From assembly GCF_030269325.1 (NCBI RefSeq), contig NZ_BSTD01000002.1, positions 2,156,706-2,220,705 of the forward strand: DNA of 64,000 bases, read 5' to 3'. Below the pieces are notes generated by a model that was not told the DNA's origin, searched no databases, and saw nothing but the letters and a program-made list of their open reading frames with translations. Shown here one piece after another: positions 31,082-40,335 of the stretch. The DNA is from Amycolatopsis sp. NBRC 101858. Its GTDB lineage: Bacteria > Actinomycetota > Actinomycetes > Mycobacteriales > Pseudonocardiaceae. Position 1 is the first letter of the stretch. Each line of letters opens with the position of its first letter. A program made the translations under genes and the position numbers.

Positions 31082-32926
31082 TCAGCGCAGGTCCGCCCGG
31101 CCCGCCGACGCCACGTGCTCGCCACCGCCGAGGGCCGGGTGGGTCGCCACCGCCGGGACGACTCCGGCCAGCGGGACCGACACCGACGTCTTCGCCAGGT
31201 CCAGCGCCACCCGGCCCGGCTGCGCCGGCCCGCGGATGAAGCTGCCGTCCGTGCCGCCGATGATCAACGCCAGCGCGTGCCCCTTCGGGACGATGTGGTC
31301 GGTGGACGCCAGGTCGAACGTCATCGTGTACGCCGTTCCCGGAGTCAGAACCTTTTCCTGGGACAGCGAAGCGTAGTTCGCCAGGTCCGCCCAGCCGCGG
31401 CTGAGGATCGTGTAGTTCACCTTCTTCACGTCCGCCGACGCCACGCGATAGCAAGCGTCGTCGCCCGTCGCCGAGGAGCCCCAGCAGTTCTCGGTCGTCC
31501 CCGTCTTGATCCCTTCGCCGCTGCCGGCGAAGTTGCGGATCGTCGCCGGGCCGAGGTCCACCAGCAGCGCCGAAAGCCGGGCCGACGCCGTGCTCGGCGT
31601 CGCCGTGACCGTGATCTTCGAGGTTCCGGACACCTGCAGGTCCGACGCCAGCGTCCCGGTCGAGTAGGTCAGTGCCGCGCTACCCGGGTTGGTCACCCAG
31701 GTGTCTTCGCCGACGTTCGGGTTGTCCGTGAACGACGCCGTCCCCGACGCCGCCGCGGTGCCCAGCGTCCCGCCCGTGTGCGGCCGCAGTGCCGTCGCGA
31801 CCGCACCGGTCGCCGGGTACGCGCTCTGGTCCACCCACTGGTCCGGCTGCCGCTCGACGCTGGCCTGCGGCCCGTTCTGGACGCCGTTGTCGATGCCGAG
31901 CAGGTAGTGGTCGAACCAGCGGTGCAGCAGGTCGACCCAGTCGGCGCGCCGGTAGTCGAACGGGTCGACGTGCCCGGTCTGGGACAGCCAGATCTTCTTC
32001 TCGACGTTCAGCCCGCTCCACCACTGTCCGAAGTGGATCGTCTTGACGTTCAGGTCGTTGACGCCGTGGGAAAGCAGCACGCTGGCGCGCACGTTGCCCG
32101 CGTGGGTGACGTAGTCGCGGTCCGCCCACAGCGGCCCGTAGTCGCCGTTGGCGGTCGCGCCCGTCCGGAGGACCTGGTTCTGCGCCGAGCAGTCCTGCCC
32201 GCTGTTGCGCGCTTCGACCGTCTGCGCCAGCCCGTCCGGGTTGAAGCCGAAGGTGGCGCCGTCGGAGCGGTAGTAGTCGTACCAGGAGCTGATCGCCGAG
32301 ATCGGCACGATCGTCTTCAGGCCTGCGACGCCGGTCGCCGCGACGCCGTTGGCGATCGTGCCGTCGTAGGACTTCCCGATCATGCCGACGTTCCCGGTGC
32401 TCCAGCCCGCGCTCACCGCGCTGCCGCCGGTCTTCGCGCTGTACCCGGTGGCGCGCCCGTTCAGCCAGTCGACGACCTTGCGCGCCGAGTCGACGTCCGA
32501 CGCGCCGCCGACGTCCGCGCAGCCGGCCGAGCGGTTCGTCCCGGCCAGGTCGACGAGCACCACGGCGTACCCGCGCGGCACGAAGTAGTTGTCGTAGAAC
32601 AGCGGGAACTTCACCGGCTTCCCGGCGCTGTCGTACGATTTGAGCTCGCTCTCGTTGCCGCGCCCGCAGCACGAGTAGTACGGGCTGGCGTCCATGATCA
32701 CCGGCACGCGCGACACCGCCGCCTCGCTCGGCCGCACGATGTCGGCGGCGACGCGGTCGGGCTTGCCGTCGCCGTCGCCGTCGTGGCCGATGTCGACCCA
32801 GACGGTTTCGCGGACCGCCTTCGCGTAGTCGTAAACCGGTTCGCTCGCCGAGGGCGCCGCGGCGGCCGGGGCCACCGTGCCGGCCAGGAGCACCGCGAGG
32901 ACCCCGCACACCACTCCGAGTCGCAT
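31082..32926 (-). CDS. secreted Xaa-Pro dipeptidyl-peptidase (S15 / CocE-NonD)
   Basis: About 614 residues. A Sec signal peptide (MRLGVVCGVLAVLLAGTVAPAAAA region, cleaved near AAA) is followed by an S15 alpha/beta-hydrolase domain with the nucleophile in IGKSYDGT, an acid region near SHGVNDLNVKT and a His region near SQTGHVDPFDY. The C-terminal half is the jelly-roll PepX_C domain. It would release N-terminal X-Pro dipeptides from extracellular peptides; family relatives hydrolyse esters such as cocaine. ATG 32926 is chosen; a GTG at 32935 adds three residues. There is no operon partner. Confidence 0.9.
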   Translation of the reverse strand: MRLGVVCGVLAVLLAGTVAPAAAAPSASEPVYDYAKAVRETVWVDIGHDGDGDGKPDRVAADIVRPSEAAVSRVPVIMDASPYYSCCGRGNESELKSYDSAGKPVKFPLFYDNYFVPRGYAVVLVDLAGTNRSAGCADVGGASDVDSARKVVDWLNGRATGYSAKTGGSAVSAGWSTGNVGMIGKSYDGTIANGVAATGVAGLKTIVPISAISSWYDYYRSDGATFGFNPDGLAQTVEARNSGQDCSAQNQVLRTGATANGDYGPLWADRDYVTHAGNVRASVLLSHGVNDLNVKTIHFGQWWSGLNVEKKIWLSQTGHVDPFDYRRADWVDLLHRWFDHYLLGIDNGVQNGPQASVERQPDQWVDQSAYPATGAVATALRPHTGGTLGTAAASGTASFTDNPNVGEDTWVTNPGSAALTYSTGTLASDLQVSGTSKITVTATPSTASARLSALLVDLGPATIRNFAGSGEGIKTGTTENCWGSSATGDDACYRVASADVKKVNYTILSRGWADLANYASLSQEKVLTPGTAYTMTFDLASTDHIVPKGHALALIIGGTDGSFIRGPAQPGRVALDLAKTSVSVPLAGVVPAVATHPALGGGEHVASAGRADLR

Positions 32927-32994
32927 GGCCGTCACGCTAGCGAGCCGGCGCCGATCACCGCCACGGCGGAAAGTCGGGGGTACGGTGGACGATC

Positions 32995-33831
32995 ATGACG
33001 GAGTCCCTGCCCGCGGTGAGCCGCACGGCTGTCGGCGTCGCCGCTTTGCGCGCCTACGAGAGCAGCCGCCCGGACCGCCTGTTCGAAGACCCGTACGCGG
33101 CCGCCTTCTACGAGGCCGGCCGCTCGGTCCTGCCCGAGGCGAACGGCGACGGGTCGCGCGACGGCTTGGGCGCGCTCTTCGCCTCGCAGGTGGCGATCCG
33201 CACCCGCTTCTACGACGACTACCTGCTCGGCGCCGGGTGCGCCCAGGTGGTGCTGCTCGCCGCGGGCCTCGACGCGCGGGCGTTCCGGCTGTCCTGGCCG
33301 CCCGGGACCCGGTTGTTCGAGCTGGACCTGCCGGAGGTGCTGGCCTTCAAGGACCGGGTGCTGACCGGGCAGGGCGCGGAACCGTCCTGCGAGCGGGTCG
33401 TCGTCCCGGCGGACCTGCGCGAAGACTGGGCGAGCCGGCTGCGGGCCGCCGGGTTCGACCCCGGCGTCCCGACCGCATGGCTGGCCGAAGGGCTCCTCGT
33501 CTACCTGTCCTACGACGACGCCGACGCGCTGCTCACCACGGTCGGCGAGCTGTCGGCGCCGGGCAGCCGGGTGTCGTTCGAGCACCGGCCCACCGACACC
33601 CCGGAGGGACTGCTGGCCCGCGCGCGGGCGACCCCGGCCGGCGAGCACGTCACGCGGCTGTGGCTCGGCGGCCTGGGCGGCCGCGCGCCGGAGTGGCTGC
33701 ACGAGCACGGCTGGGAGCCGGTGACGGTCACCCGCGCCGAGCTGGCCGAGGAGTACGGCCGCCCGGCGTCGGACGATCAGACCGCCGGCGGGTTCGTGAC
33801 CGCGCGGTATCAGAGCTCGACGTTGCGGTAG
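32995..33831 (+). CDS. SAM-dependent methyltransferase, LCM/TIGR00027 family
   Basis: A 278-residue protein of the leucine-carboxyl-methyltransferase-like group expanded in actinobacteria: TAVGVAALRAYES and RLFEDPYAA at the N-terminus, the AdoMet site VVLLAAGLDARAFRL, FELDLPEVL, and AEGLLVYLSYDDADALL. Members O-methylate small carboxylates or polyketide-like molecules; the substrate here is unknown. The last 22 bases overlap the convergent rluB gene. It closes the accessory block inserted between rluB and cmk. Confidence 0.9.
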   Translation: MTESLPAVSRTAVGVAALRAYESSRPDRLFEDPYAAAFYEAGRSVLPEANGDGSRDGLGALFASQVAIRTRFYDDYLLGAGCAQVVLLAAGLDARAFRLSWPPGTRLFELDLPEVLAFKDRVLTGQGAEPSCERVVVPADLREDWASRLRAAGFDPGVPTAWLAEGLLVYLSYDDADALLTTVGELSAPGSRVSFEHRPTDTPEGLLARARATPAGEHVTRLWLGGLGGRAPEWLHEHGWEPVTVTRAELAEEYGRPASDDQTAGGFVTARYQSSTLR

Positions 33832-34562
33832 AGCGCGCCGACCTCGCCCTTGGTCAGCCGCCGGATCGAGCCGACTCGCTGGTTGCCGAGCTGGACGTCG
33901 CCGACCGCCGTGCGGACCAGCTTGAGCACCGGGTGCCCGGTGTCCTTGAGCAGGCGGCGCACGATGTGCTTCTTGCCCTCGTGGATGACCAGCTCCACCA
34001 GCGACTTGCCGGAGTGCATGTCCTTGACCCGGAACTGGTCGACCTTGATGATGCCGTCCGGCAGCTCCCAGCCGTTGCGCAGCTCCTTGCCGAGCCCGCG
34101 CGGCACCAGGCCGTCGACCTCGGCGAGGTAGGTCTTGAGCACCCGGTAGGACGGGTGCATCAGCCGGTGCCCGAGGTCGCCGTCGTTGGTGAGCAGCAGC
34201 AGGCCTTCGGTGTTCTCGTCGAGCCGGCCGACGTGCACGACGCCGGGCGTCTCCTCGTAGCGGCCGGCGAGGTAGTCGCCGACGCACGGGCGGCCGCGGT
34301 CGTCCGACATCGTCGAGTGCACGCCCTTGGGCTTGTTCAGCGCGAGGTAGATCAGGTCGTCGCGCAGGTTCACGCGGGTGCCGTCGACGTGGATGATCGC
34401 CTCGTCCGGGTGCACCCGGCGGCCCAGCTCGGTGACGACCTCGCCGTCCACCTCGACCCGGCCGGCGGCGATCAGGTCCTCCGCCGCACGCCGGGAGGCG
34501 ACCCCGGCCTGCGACAGCACCTTCTGCAGGCGGATGCCGTCGGGGTGTTCACTGGATGTCAT
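33810..34562 (-). CDS. rluB: large-subunit rRNA pseudouridine synthase
   Basis: The protein has 250 residues: an N-terminal S4 RNA-binding domain (RLQKVLSQAGVASRRAAEDLI), then an RsuA-type catalytic domain with Asp in VGRLDENTEGLLLLTND, and KKHIVRRLL near the end. By family and by position next to scpB it is the RluB-like enzyme that modifies helix 89-92 uridines of 23S rRNA; the exact target is not provable here. It overlaps scpB by 14 bases, so it is part of the parA-scpA-scpB-rluB operon. Confidence 0.94.
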   Translation of the reverse strand: MTSSEHPDGIRLQKVLSQAGVASRRAAEDLIAAGRVEVDGEVVTELGRRVHPDEAIIHVDGTRVNLRDDLIYLALNKPKGVHSTMSDDRGRPCVGDYLAGRYEETPGVVHVGRLDENTEGLLLLTNDGDLGHRLMHPSYRVLKTYLAEVDGLVPRGLGKELRNGWELPDGIIKVDQFRVKDMHSGKSLVELVIHEGKKHIVRRLLKDTGHPVLKLVRTAVGDVQLGNQRVGSIRRLTKGEVGALYRNVEL

Positions 34563-35712
34563 CGATGGTGTCCACTTCGGGTAGCAACGGAGCGATGGCA
34601 GGCAAGTCGTTCAGTGACGACAGCCCCAGTCGCTCCAGGAACAGCTCGGTCGTCACGTACAGCGTCCCGGTCGTCTCGGGGTCGGTCCCCATCTCTTCGA
34701 TGAGGCCGCGCGCGAGCAGCGTCCGGATCACGCCGTCCACGTTCACGCCACGCACCGCGGCGACCCGAGCACGGGTCACCGGCTGCCGGTACGCGATCAC
34801 GGCGAGGCTCTCCAGCGCGGCCCGGGTCAGCTTCGACCGCTGGCCGTCCAGCAGGAGCTTCTCCACGAACGGGGCATAGACGTCCCTAGTGTAGAACCGC
34901 CACCCTTCACCGACTCGGCGCAGGTCGATCCCGGAGGCCCGATCGGTGAACTTCTGCGCCATGGTCCGCAGGGCGACGACGATCCGCGCCTTGGGCTGGC
35001 CGACGGTATCGGCAAGGGACTCTTCACTGGCGGGCGAGTCGACGACGAGGAGAAGGGCTTCGAGGGCGGCTTCGAGGGTCTCGTCGGAGGTGACGTCGGG
35101 CAGCGAGTCGATGTCACCGGCCGCGACGAGGTCGGACTCGGGATCGGCGGGGTCGAGGTCGACCGGCTCGGCGACGGCTTCGGCGGGGTCGAGGTCGATC
35201 GGCTCGGCGACGGCTTCGGCGGGCTCCGCCTCGACTGCGGCCGCGGGGGTGGCTTCCTCCGGCTCGGGCACACCGGCGGCGGCTCCGGCCTGAGGCTCGG
35301 ACTCGGCGACGGCAGCACCATCGACCTCGGCTGCGGCTTCCTCGGGCTCGCTCGGCTCGGCGGCGGCCTCGGCGGAAGTTTCCTCCGCGACTGCACCCTC
35401 CCCGGCCGGGCCTTCCGCAGCAGCGGCCGGCTCGGCAGCGGCAGCGCCGTCGACCTCCCGCTCGGCAGCGGCTTCCGACGGCTCGGCGGCAGCAGCACCC
35501 TCGACCTCGGACTCGGCACCGGCTTCTTCGGCCGGCTCAGCGTCGGCGGGCGCGACCTCAGCCTCGGCGGAATCCTCGGCAGCCGTCTCCTCGCCCAGCG
35601 GCTCCGCCGGCGCACCGTCCTCGGTCACCGGCTCGCCGGACAGGGCCTCTTCCAGCGCTATCTCCGCCGCCGTTGCCGACGGTTCGCCGACAGTCCTGTC
35701 TTCGGGGCTCAC
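34549..35712 (-). CDS. scpB: segregation and condensation protein B with long acidic N-terminal extension
   Basis: The protein has 387 residues. The ScpB winged-helix pair occupies about 206-387 (EAALEALLLVVDSPASEESLA; LTRAALESLAVIAYRQPVTRA; GTLYVTTELFLERLGL). ScpB binds ScpA and SMC in chromosome condensation. Residues 1-205 are an Ala/Glu/Pro-rich acidic stretch with an in-frame 36-bp tandem repeat (AEAVAEP-I/V-DLDP, about 166-189); ordinary ScpB is about 180-230 residues. ATG 35712 overlaps the scpA stop (ATGA), supporting this long start. The extension is probably disordered. Confidence 0.95.
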   Translation of the reverse strand: MSPEDRTVGEPSATAAEIALEEALSGEPVTEDGAPAEPLGEETAAEDSAEAEVAPADAEPAEEAGAESEVEGAAAAEPSEAAAEREVDGAAAAEPAAAAEGPAGEGAVAEETSAEAAAEPSEPEEAAAEVDGAAVAESEPQAGAAAGVPEPEEATPAAAVEAEPAEAVAEPIDLDPAEAVAEPVDLDPADPESDLVAAGDIDSLPDVTSDETLEAALEALLLVVDSPASEESLADTVGQPKARIVVALRTMAQKFTDRASGIDLRRVGEGWRFYTRDVYAPFVEKLLLDGQRSKLTRAALESLAVIAYRQPVTRARVAAVRGVNVDGVIRTLLARGLIEEMGTDPETTGTLYVTTELFLERLGLSSLNDLPAIAPLLPEVDTIDDIQ

Positions 35713-36623
35713 CCGTACTCCTCTTCGTCTTCGGCGGACCGGTCCAGCTCGGCCGCCGCGGAGGCTTCTTCCTTCGAGCCGCCCGTCCAGCGGACGTGCA
35801 GCTCCGCCAGGGCCTCCGTCTGCTCGAACTGGACCGTCGCCTCGCGGTAGAGCTCCAGCAGCGCCAAGAACCGGGCCACGATCTCGACCGTGTGCTCGCA
35901 GTCGTCCACCAGCTCGCCGAACGTCGCCTGGCCGCGCTCGGCCAGCATCACCCGCAGGATCGCCGCGTGCTCGCGCACCGAGATGCGGCCCATGTGGATG
36001 TGGGCGATCGACACCGTCGGCGGCGGCTTCGGCCGGAACACCGCCACCGCGATCTCGGCGAACTTCGCCGGCGTCACGCCCAGCATCACCTCGGGCAGCA
36101 GCCCGACGAACCGCTCCTCCAGCGCCACCGACCGCGGGTAGCGCCGCAGCGCGCCCTGCTCCAACTCGCCGAACAGCGCCGCCACCTGCTTGTACGCGCG
36201 GTACTGGAGGATCCGCGCGAACAGCAGGTCACGGGCCTCCAAAAGCGCCAGGTCGTCTTCGTTCTCCACCTCGGCCGACGGCAGCAGCCGCGCCGCTTTC
36301 AAGTCCAAGAGCGTCGCCGCGATGACCAGGAACTCCGTCGTCTCGTCGAGGTTCCACTCGGTGCCCAGCGCCCGCGTGTACGCGATGAAGTCGTCGGTGA
36401 CCCGGTGCAGCGCCACCTCGGTGACGTCGAGCTGGTGCTGCGAAATGAGCTGCAGCAGCAGGTCGAACGGACCCTCGAAGTTGGCCAGCCGGACCTTGAA
36501 CTTCGACGTGCTCAGGTCTTCGGTGTTGACGCCTTCGGGGATCATCCCGCCGTGCACCGTCTGGTGCTCTTCGGGGACCTGTTCCTCCGGAGCCGATGCC
36601 GGGACCGGGGCCGGCTCGTCCAT
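35709..36623 (-). CDS. scpA: segregation and condensation protein A (kleisin)
   Basis: The protein has 304 residues. After a Pro/Glu-rich start, the kleisin N-domain reads FKVRLANFEGPFDLLLQLIS, with HQLDVTEVALHRVTDDFIAY and EFLVIAATLLDLKAARLLP; the C-terminal winged helix (FLALLELYREATVQFEQTEA region) binds the SMC head. It bridges the SMC dimer with ScpB during chromosome segregation. The start shares one base with the stop of the preceding small gene, and the stop overlaps scpB. Confidence 0.97.
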   Translation of the reverse strand: MDEPAPVPASAPEEQVPEEHQTVHGGMIPEGVNTEDLSTSKFKVRLANFEGPFDLLLQLISQHQLDVTEVALHRVTDDFIAYTRALGTEWNLDETTEFLVIAATLLDLKAARLLPSAEVENEDDLALLEARDLLFARILQYRAYKQVAALFGELEQGALRRYPRSVALEERFVGLLPEVMLGVTPAKFAEIAVAVFRPKPPPTVSIAHIHMGRISVREHAAILRVMLAERGQATFGELVDDCEHTVEIVARFLALLELYREATVQFEQTEALAELHVRWTGGSKEEASAAAELDRSAEDEEEYG

Positions 36624-37036
36624 CAGCCCTCGGTTTCGCCGCCGTCTGAGCCGACCACCCGCAGCCGCTGCACCAGCACCGACTCGTCGCCGTGCTGGTC
36701 GAAGTCGGCCAGCAGCACCGCGACCGCCTCGCGGACCAGCCGGCCGCGGTCGACGACCAGGTCGTGCTTCGCGCGCAGCGTCAGCCGGGCCTGCTCCATG
36801 GCGACGAGCTCGTCGCCGGAGACGTACACGGTGATCTTCGCGTCGTGCTTGGTCCGGCCGGACCCGTGCGGGGCCGCGCTGCGAGCGAGCTGTTCGGTAC
36901 GGCCGTCCCCGGCGGGCTTGGCCTTCTCGACGGGCTCGGCGGGCGCGGGCACCGCCTGGGGCGGGAGATCGACGGCGGGGCTGGAGGTGAGGCGGAAGAG
37001 CTCCGACGCTCCGGGCAGGGAGGCGCGCCTGCTCAC
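36623..37036 (-). CDS. conserved small protein between parA and scpA
   Basis: The protein has 137 residues: a Pro/Ala-rich N-terminus, then about 70 ordered residues beginning HDAKITVYVSGDELVAMEQ and continuing RLVREAVAVLLADFD. The strand-helix-helix pattern resembles ribbon-helix-helix DNA-binding proteins, so it may bind DNA with the ParA protein; this is inference. ATG 37036 overlaps the parA stop (ATGA) and its stop shares a base with scpA, so it is part of the segregation operon. Confidence 0.8.
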   Translation of the reverse strand: MSRRASLPGASELFRLTSSPAVDLPPQAVPAPAEPVEKAKPAGDGRTEQLARSAAPHGSGRTKHDAKITVYVSGDELVAMEQARLTLRAKHDLVVDRGRLVREAVAVLLADFDQHGDESVLVQRLRVVGSDGGETEG

Positions 37037-38004
37037 CGAGCGATCACCTCGCGAGCAAGCTGGCGGTACGCCGCGGCGCCGGCCGACTTGGGTGCCCAGG
37101 TCGTGATCGGCTCACCCGCGACCGTCGTCTCGGGGAACCGCACGGTGCGGTTGATGACCGTGTCGAACACGGTCTCGCCGAATGCCTCCACCACGCGAGC
37201 CATGACCTCCTTCGAGTGCAGGGTTCTCGGGTCGTACATGGTGGCGAGAATCCCGACTATGTCCAGTTTGGGGTTGAGGCGTTCCTGCACCTTCTCGATC
37301 GTGTCGATCAGGAGCGCTACACCTCGGAGACTGAAGAACTCGCACTCGAGCGGGATGATCACGCCGTCCGCGGCGGTCAGCGCGTTCACCGTGAGCAAGC
37401 CGAGTGAGGGCTGGCAGTCGACAAGAACATAGTCGTAGTCGTTCATGACCGGACGAAGGACCCGTAACAACGTGTGCTCGCGCCCTACCTCAGCGACGAG
37501 CTGGACCTCCGCCGCGGACAGGTCGATGTTGCTCGGCAGCAGGTCAACGCCGTCGACGCGGGTTTTCATCAGCACGTCGGTGGCACTGACCGACCGCTCC
37601 ATGATGGCGTTGTAGACCGTCTGGTCCAGTTCGTGCGGCTGGATGCCGAGCCCGACCGCGAGCGCGCCCTGCGGGTCGAAGTCGACGAGCAGCACCTTGC
37701 GCCCGCACTCGGCGAGGGCGGCACCCAGGTTGATGGTCGACGTCGTCTTGCCGACGCCGCCCTTCTGGTTGCACATCGCCATGATCTTGGCGGGGCCGTG
37801 GTGGTCCAGTGGCGCCGGTTCGGGGTGCTCGCGGATCGGGCGGCCGGTCGGCCCGATGCCCTCGAGCTTGACCTTCTTGCCGTTGCGCTCCTGCGGTTCG
37901 TCGCCGTCGTGGACCGCCGGGGTCGCGATCTTGACGTCGTTGAGGTTCGCCGCCGCCGACCCGGCGGACTCGGCCGGGTGGGCCGGCTGGTTCGGTGTCG
38001 ACAT
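37033..38004 (-). CDS. ParA-family ATPase
   Basis: A 323-residue Walker-type ATPase with deviant P-loop KGGVGKTTSTINLGAALA, switch I region FDPQGALAVGLG and VLVDCQPSLGLLTVNAL. The N-terminal 75 residues are Ala/Pro-rich. It corresponds by order to Rv1708, an orphan ParA beside scpA-scpB rather than the origin-proximal ParA. It likely positions DNA or the SMC complex. ATG 38004 has AAGGAG ten bases upstream; a longer frame continues upstream without a better site. It is first in the parA-scpA-scpB-rluB operon. Confidence 0.94.
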   Translation of the reverse strand: MSTPNQPAHPAESAGSAAANLNDVKIATPAVHDGDEPQERNGKKVKLEGIGPTGRPIREHPEPAPLDHHGPAKIMAMCNQKGGVGKTTSTINLGAALAECGRKVLLVDFDPQGALAVGLGIQPHELDQTVYNAIMERSVSATDVLMKTRVDGVDLLPSNIDLSAAEVQLVAEVGREHTLLRVLRPVMNDYDYVLVDCQPSLGLLTVNALTAADGVIIPLECEFFSLRGVALLIDTIEKVQERLNPKLDIVGILATMYDPRTLHSKEVMARVVEAFGETVFDTVINRTVRFPETTVAGEPITTWAPKSAGAAAYRQLAREVIAR

Positions 38005-38150
38005 GGCGAGAAGGCTCCTTGTTCGTCGCGTCCGCCGCAGCCTATGCGCGGAGTCGGAGCCCCGGCAAAGCAACGCGCCGGACTCGACGGGGCAATGTCA
38101 CTCGACCGTCGGTCCAGCGTAGGAAGGCCCTTCAGGCTCTATAGGGCCAT

Positions 38151-39110
38151 CTAGCCCAACGCCCGCGGGTGCGCCGTCGCGTACACCTCGCGCAGGGTGT
38201 TGACCGTGACCAGCGTGTACACCTGCGTCGTCGTCACCGAGGCGTGGCCGAGCAGTTCCTGGACGACCCGGACGTCCGCGCCGCCCTCGAGCAGATGCGT
38301 GGCGAAGGAGTGGCGGAGCGTGTGCGGCGAGACCACTGCGGTGATCCCGGCCCGTCCGGCGGTGTCCTTGAGGACCTGCCACGCGCTCTGGCGCGAGAGC
38401 CTGCTGCCGCGGGCGTTGAGGAACAGCGCCGCGGTACCGCGGCCGTGGGCGGCGAGCGCCGGTCGTGCGCGGACGGTGTAGGCGTGCAGCGCGGCGAGCG
38501 CGGGACGGCCGATCGGGACGAGGCGCTGCTTGCCGCCCTTGCCGTCGAGCAGGACGGTGCGCTCGACGTCGTCGACGTCGTCGACGTCCAGGCCGACCGC
38601 CTCGGAGATCCGCGCGCCGGTGGAGTAGAGCACTTCCAGCAGCGCCCGGTCGCGCAGCGGGCGTTCGCCGTCCGGCGGCGGGGTCTCGAGCAGCCGCAGG
38701 ACGTCGTCGACGGGCAGGGCCTTGGGCAGCCGCTTCGCCGGCGTCGGCGGCCGGACCTCGCGGGCCGGGTTGTGCTCGGTGAGGCCTTCGGCGTGGGCGA
38801 ACTTGTGCAGCCCCCGCACGGCGACCAGCGCCCGCGCGGCCGACGACGCGGCCAGCGGCTGGTGTTCGCCGTCGCCTTCCCGCAGCGCGGCGCCGAAGGA
38901 CGTGACGTGCGCGGAGGTGACGTCGGCGATCTCGGCGACGCCCCCACCGTCCAGGTGCGCGACGTACCGGCGCAGGTCCCGGGCGTAGCTGTCCAGGGTG
39001 TTGCGCGCGGTCCCGCGTTCGACGACCAGGTGGTCGAGGTACGCGGCGATCACGTCGGCCGTGCGGTGCGGGCTGGAGGCCACGGCGGTCACCTTAGGCC
39101 GTGCGGGCAC
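38151..39110 (-). CDS. xerD: site-specific tyrosine recombinase XerD
   Basis: The protein has 319 residues: N-terminal SAM-like core-binding domain (VIAAYLDHLVVERGTARNTL) and C-terminal catalytic domain with the full set Arg (STGARISEAVGL), Lys (GKGGKQRLVPI), HxxR (HTLRHSFATHLL) and His/Tyr (LLGHASVTTTQVYT). XerD with XerC resolves chromosome dimers at dif. GTG 39110 is the first in-frame start; GTG 39092 would shorten it by six residues and is equally likely. Upstream of parA on the same strand with a 146-base gap. Confidence 0.95.
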   Translation of the reverse strand: MPARPKVTAVASSPHRTADVIAAYLDHLVVERGTARNTLDSYARDLRRYVAHLDGGGVAEIADVTSAHVTSFGAALREGDGEHQPLAASSAARALVAVRGLHKFAHAEGLTEHNPAREVRPPTPAKRLPKALPVDDVLRLLETPPPDGERPLRDRALLEVLYSTGARISEAVGLDVDDVDDVERTVLLDGKGGKQRLVPIGRPALAALHAYTVRARPALAAHGRGTAALFLNARGSRLSRQSAWQVLKDTAGRAGITAVVSPHTLRHSFATHLLEGGADVRVVQELLGHASVTTTQVYTLVTVNTLREVYATAHPRALG

Positions 39111-39162
39111 CGTGACCCGGGAGAAACCCCGTTCTCAGGTTCCCGCGGTTACCTTGGATTGC

Positions 39163-39684
39163 ATGGAGTCCGACGAGCTCCGCATCGGCACGGCCGAGCG
39201 GGAAGAGGCGGCGAGGCTGCTCGCCGACCACTTCGGCATGGGCCGCATCACGCCGGACGAGTACGAGACGCGGGTGACCGACGCCTACGCGGCGACGACC
39301 CTGGGCGACCTGCGGCCGCTGTTCCGCGACCTGCCGCAGCCGCACCCGGGGTTCTTCGGGCCGCCGCCGGCGTACGCGCAGCCGACGATGCAGCTGCCGA
39401 TGTACGGGCCCACGGCCGACCCGTACGCGCCACCGGCCCCGATGCCGTACGCGCCGCCGATGCCGGTCCCGTACTCCTACCGGTCCAAGACCGTGGCCGG
39501 GGTGCTGCAGATCGTGCTGCCGTTCGGCGTCGGCCGGTTCTACACCGGCCAGGTCGGGCTGGGGCTGCTCCAGCTCCTCGTCGTCATGCTGACCGGCGTC
39601 GGCGTGATCTGGCCGATCGTCGACGGCATCCTCCTCTTGAGGGACGGCGGCCTGGACGCGCAGGGCCGCCCGCTGCGCCCCTGA
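39163..39684 (+). CDS. DUF1707 / TM2 domain membrane protein
   Basis: The protein has 173 residues. The N-terminal DUF1707 domain reads RIGTAEREEAARLLADHFG with GRITPDEYETRV, a Pro/Tyr/Ala-rich middle follows (about 65-105), and a C-terminal TM2 domain has two membrane helices (VLQIVLPFGVGRFYTG; LLQLLVVMLTGVGVIWPIVDG). DUF1707 is common in actinobacteria and of unknown function; TM2 proteins are small membrane proteins without a clear role. It is a plus-strand gene set between xerD and the NUDIX gene. Confidence 0.88.
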   Translation: MESDELRIGTAEREEAARLLADHFGMGRITPDEYETRVTDAYAATTLGDLRPLFRDLPQPHPGFFGPPPAYAQPTMQLPMYGPTADPYAPPAPMPYAPPMPVPYSYRSKTVAGVLQIVLPFGVGRFYTGQVGLGLLQLLVVMLTGVGVIWPIVDGILLLRDGGLDAQGRPLRP

Positions 39685-39705
39685 CGAGGGACGCAGCGAG
39701 CGGGC

Positions 39706-40335
39706 TCAGGCTTCCTTGCGCTTGGCGAACGCCGTCGGGCGGTCCTCCCACGGCGCGTCCGCCGGACGCGCCTCGGCGCCGCCGGTGACCACCGCGTGCG
39801 CGGCCAGCACCCCGGACACCGTGGCGCCGTTCACCAGCTCGCCCGCCAGGGCCATCCGGACGGCTTCGGCGAGCGGGAACTTGCGGATGACGAGGTCGGC
39901 CTCCTCCTCGCCGAGCACGTCACGGTCCACATCGGACAGTCCGCGGGCCAGGAAGACCCGCACGACCTCGTCGGTGAAGCCGGGCGACGCCGCGACGTCG
40001 ACCAGCGTCACCCAGTCCGCGGCGGCCAAGCCGGCCTCTTCGACCAGCTCGCGCTTCGCCGTGCCGACCGGGTCCTCGCCGAGGTGGTCGATCAGGCCCG
40101 CCGGCAGCTCCCACAGCCGGTGCCCGATCGGGTGCCGGTACTGGTGGATGAGCGTGACCTGCTGCTCGTCGTCCAGCGCGACGATCGCGACCGCGCCGAG
40201 GTGCTCGATCACCTCGCGGACCGCGGTCTCCCCGCCCGGCATCACGACGTCGTCGATCCGCAGGCCGACGACGCGTCCGATGTGGACGTCCCGGCTGGCC
40301 GCGACGCTGAACTCGTGCTCGCCCGGCGCGGTCAC
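39706..40335 (-). CDS. NUDIX hydrolase, ADP-ribose pyrophosphatase type
   Basis: A 209-residue protein with the Nudix box from PAGLIDHLGEDPVGTAKREL to VEEAGL, preceded by HQYRHPIGHRLWE, the pattern of ADP-ribose pyrophosphatases (Rv1700 in M. tuberculosis lies in the same place). It would split ADP-ribose to AMP and ribose-5-phosphate. GTG 40335 overlaps the pyrG stop by four bases (GTGA), so translation is coupled; xerD follows beyond the TM2 gene. Confidence 0.94.
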   Translation of the reverse strand: MTAPGEHEFSVAASRDVHIGRVVGLRIDDVVMPGGETAVREVIEHLGAVAIVALDDEQQVTLIHQYRHPIGHRLWELPAGLIDHLGEDPVGTAKRELVEEAGLAAADWVTLVDVAASPGFTDEVVRVFLARGLSDVDRDVLGEEEADLVIRKFPLAEAVRMALAGELVNGATVSGVLAAHAVVTGGAEARPADAPWEDRPTAFAKRKEA

